A stretch of DNA of 31,315 nt from Patescibacteria group bacterium UBA6489 (GTDB lineage: Bacteria; Patescibacteriota; Gracilibacteria; BD1-5; UBA6164), in the NCBI GenBank assembly GCA_002435385.1, contig DJMN01000031.1, positions 1 through 31,315 of the forward strand, written 5' to 3'. This document shows positions 30,101 to 31,315 of this stretch, piece after piece. The translations under genes and the position numbers were made by a program. Below the pieces are notes generated by a model, which did no database searches, was not told where the DNA came from, and saw only the letters and a program-made list of their open reading frames with translations. How positions within the stretch are numbered: the first letter of the stretch is position 1; every line of letters begins with the position of its first letter.

Positions 30101-31315
30101 GTCCCACTTAGTTCTTTGTAGTTTCACTTTTCAACTGGATATGTTGAATAAATTCATACTCATGGTGCTTGAACATCTACTGTTGAACCATAGTTTGAAA
30201 ATATTGCTTTATTTCATGTTTGGTCTGTTGCTCATACTGTTATTGAGTCTGTACATCATCATGGAATTGTATTACTAGCATCTGTATTTGAGTTTCAAGC
30301 TGAGGTTACAACAATTCATCCACTTTGTGTTAGTGATGCGATTCAGTCACATATTGAGTTATCTAGTGGGTTTGAATTTCCTGATAGGCTGATGTTTAAT
30401 ATATTTATATTATTTTCTTTTGCATATTCTAGAGATTTTAGAACTGCATAATTTGGGCAGAATCCGTTTTCATCACAAATTTTTAGTGGTACTAGTTGTA
30501 CATATGGATTTATTCAAACTATTCAGTTATTGTTTAGGTTTGCTCAGATTATTCAAGCTATGTGTGTTCAGTGTCCTTGATTATCTTGTGTTTGAGTGTT
30601 TTCATCTATGAAATTGTATCATAGTGTTTTATCTATATTTGTTTGTAAATCGGAGTGAGTTGTGTCTATTCAAGTGTCTAGAATTCAAACTTTTAGATTT
30701 TTTAATCATTCTAAATTTTTAATTTCTTCAAATTTCTCATATGTTTTATACTGTTGTATTCACCGTGTTTTTTCTAGTTCTTCTCATTCTAGGCTTGAGA
30801 TTTGTAGTAATTGTGGCTCAATAATTTTTATTCATAAAAAGTTCTGTGGGAGAATTCAATTTTCTATGTTTTCTAGAAATTCTTGAGAAAATAGGCTATC
30901 TTTAGATATTGTGATTTCAAAATAGTTTTTTTGATTTTGGGTGTACATGAAATCTACAACTAGGTTTTCATCATATTTTGATAGTTGTTTTTCAAGTTGG
31001 GTTTTATTGTTTTTTGTTCTGATAATTAATGTATAATCTCCAGTTTTATGTTTTAATGATTTTTTTAAAGTCTCTAGGGCTTTAGATTTTTTGTCTGTTT
31101 TTATTGTTGATAGGTTGTCTTCTAGATTTTTGTAGTTTGTTATTCAAGAAATGACTTTTAAGACTATTATTTTTTTAGCTTTTTTTAGTTTTTCTTTTAT
31201 GTCTTCATTACTATTTTCATTTTGTATTTCTTCTTTTGTTTTTTCTAGGTATTTTTGTATTTCTTGATGTTTTTGAGATAGTTTTTTGTTATTGCTAGTT
31301 TTTTCTTCTAGTTTA
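27121..31315 (-). CDS. Subtilase-family polymorphic toxin (N-terminus outside window)
   Basis: 1,397 residues visible, numbered here from the window edge. Residues 1-100 are Lys/Glu coiled coil; about 100-190 looks like a subtilase prodomain. The S8 protease domain (about 200-430) has all catalytic motifs: VGILDTGID (D213), GHGTHIAG (H248, middle Gly a UGA codon), oxyanion AGN (N341) and SGTSMAVAHISG (S406). Beta-rich linkers follow (about 500-680), then helical regions and a Cys-rich stretch (about 820-920). A Gly-rich hydrophobic segment (about 1190-1215) precedes the tip. The last 150 or so residues contain LWRLDLESFDG...GGVHIQ (W1323, H1337), a motif style of BECR-fold RNase toxins; this is tentative. 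The stop overlaps the immunity gene. The role is inferred to be a secreted, self-processing toxin. Confidence 0.85.

Noticed and set aside
1..31315. tRNA or rRNA genes
   Set aside because: No cloverleaf with a GTTCRA T-arm and no rRNA-like GC-rich conserved stretch was seen on either strand.

Overview
Organism. The window (about 28-30% GC by eye, AT-rich intergenic DNA) only makes sense if UGA is read as glycine (genetic code 25), so it comes from Absconditabacteria (SR1) or Gracilibacteria. The proof is internal: invariant glycines in diagnostic motifs are UGA codons. Examples are the XseA R-G-G-G-G-S motif, the Walker A of a KAP NTPase, the GHGTH histidine motif of a subtilase and the GRP motif of a resolvase. 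UGG is still used for tryptophan, and all genes end in UAA or UAG. All coordinates below are for UGA-read-through frames; under the standard code the window looks like small fragments.

Layout, left to right. (1) 340-9322, plus strand: a 2,456-residue secreted protein with SLH-like, SH3-like and M23 peptidase domains and a C-terminal AHH/HNH-type nuclease. It reads as a polymorphic toxin, followed by two candidate immunity genes (a 294-residue protein and a YcxB-like membrane protein). (2) 9493-10906: xseB-xseA, the two subunits of exonuclease VII, a housekeeping operon. (3) 10959-13606: a 518-residue protein made of eight copies of a roughly 62-residue unit. It is followed by a 1.1-kb non-coding array of diverged elements, each holding a hairpin whose stem changes on both sides. 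(4) 13607-16654: a membrane-anchored KAP P-loop NTPase (minus strand), divergent from a DUF488 gene. (5) 16655-17823: a long non-coding leader with two interlocking 15- and 14-bp stems (a pseudoknot) and a third switchable hairpin just before a TM2-domain gene. (6) 17965-22923: three different serine recombinases interleaved with an unknown gene and a small self-contained transcription unit. (7) 22944-31315, minus strand: a second polymorphic toxin (S8 subtilase with a variable C-terminal tip, N-terminus outside the window). It is followed by a run of six small genes and one remnant, which look like an immunity array.

How it fits together. Two large secreted toxin loci flank an accessory island of recombinases, an NTPase and structured repeats. 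The toxin-immunity junction of the second locus is duplicated inside the downstream array. That is the expected scar of toxin-tip exchange with retention of old immunity genes. These phyla include epibiotic or predatory cells, so contact-dependent weapons would fit, but that is inference. The least explained items are the hairpin array with its neighbouring eight-repeat protein, and the pseudoknotted leader.
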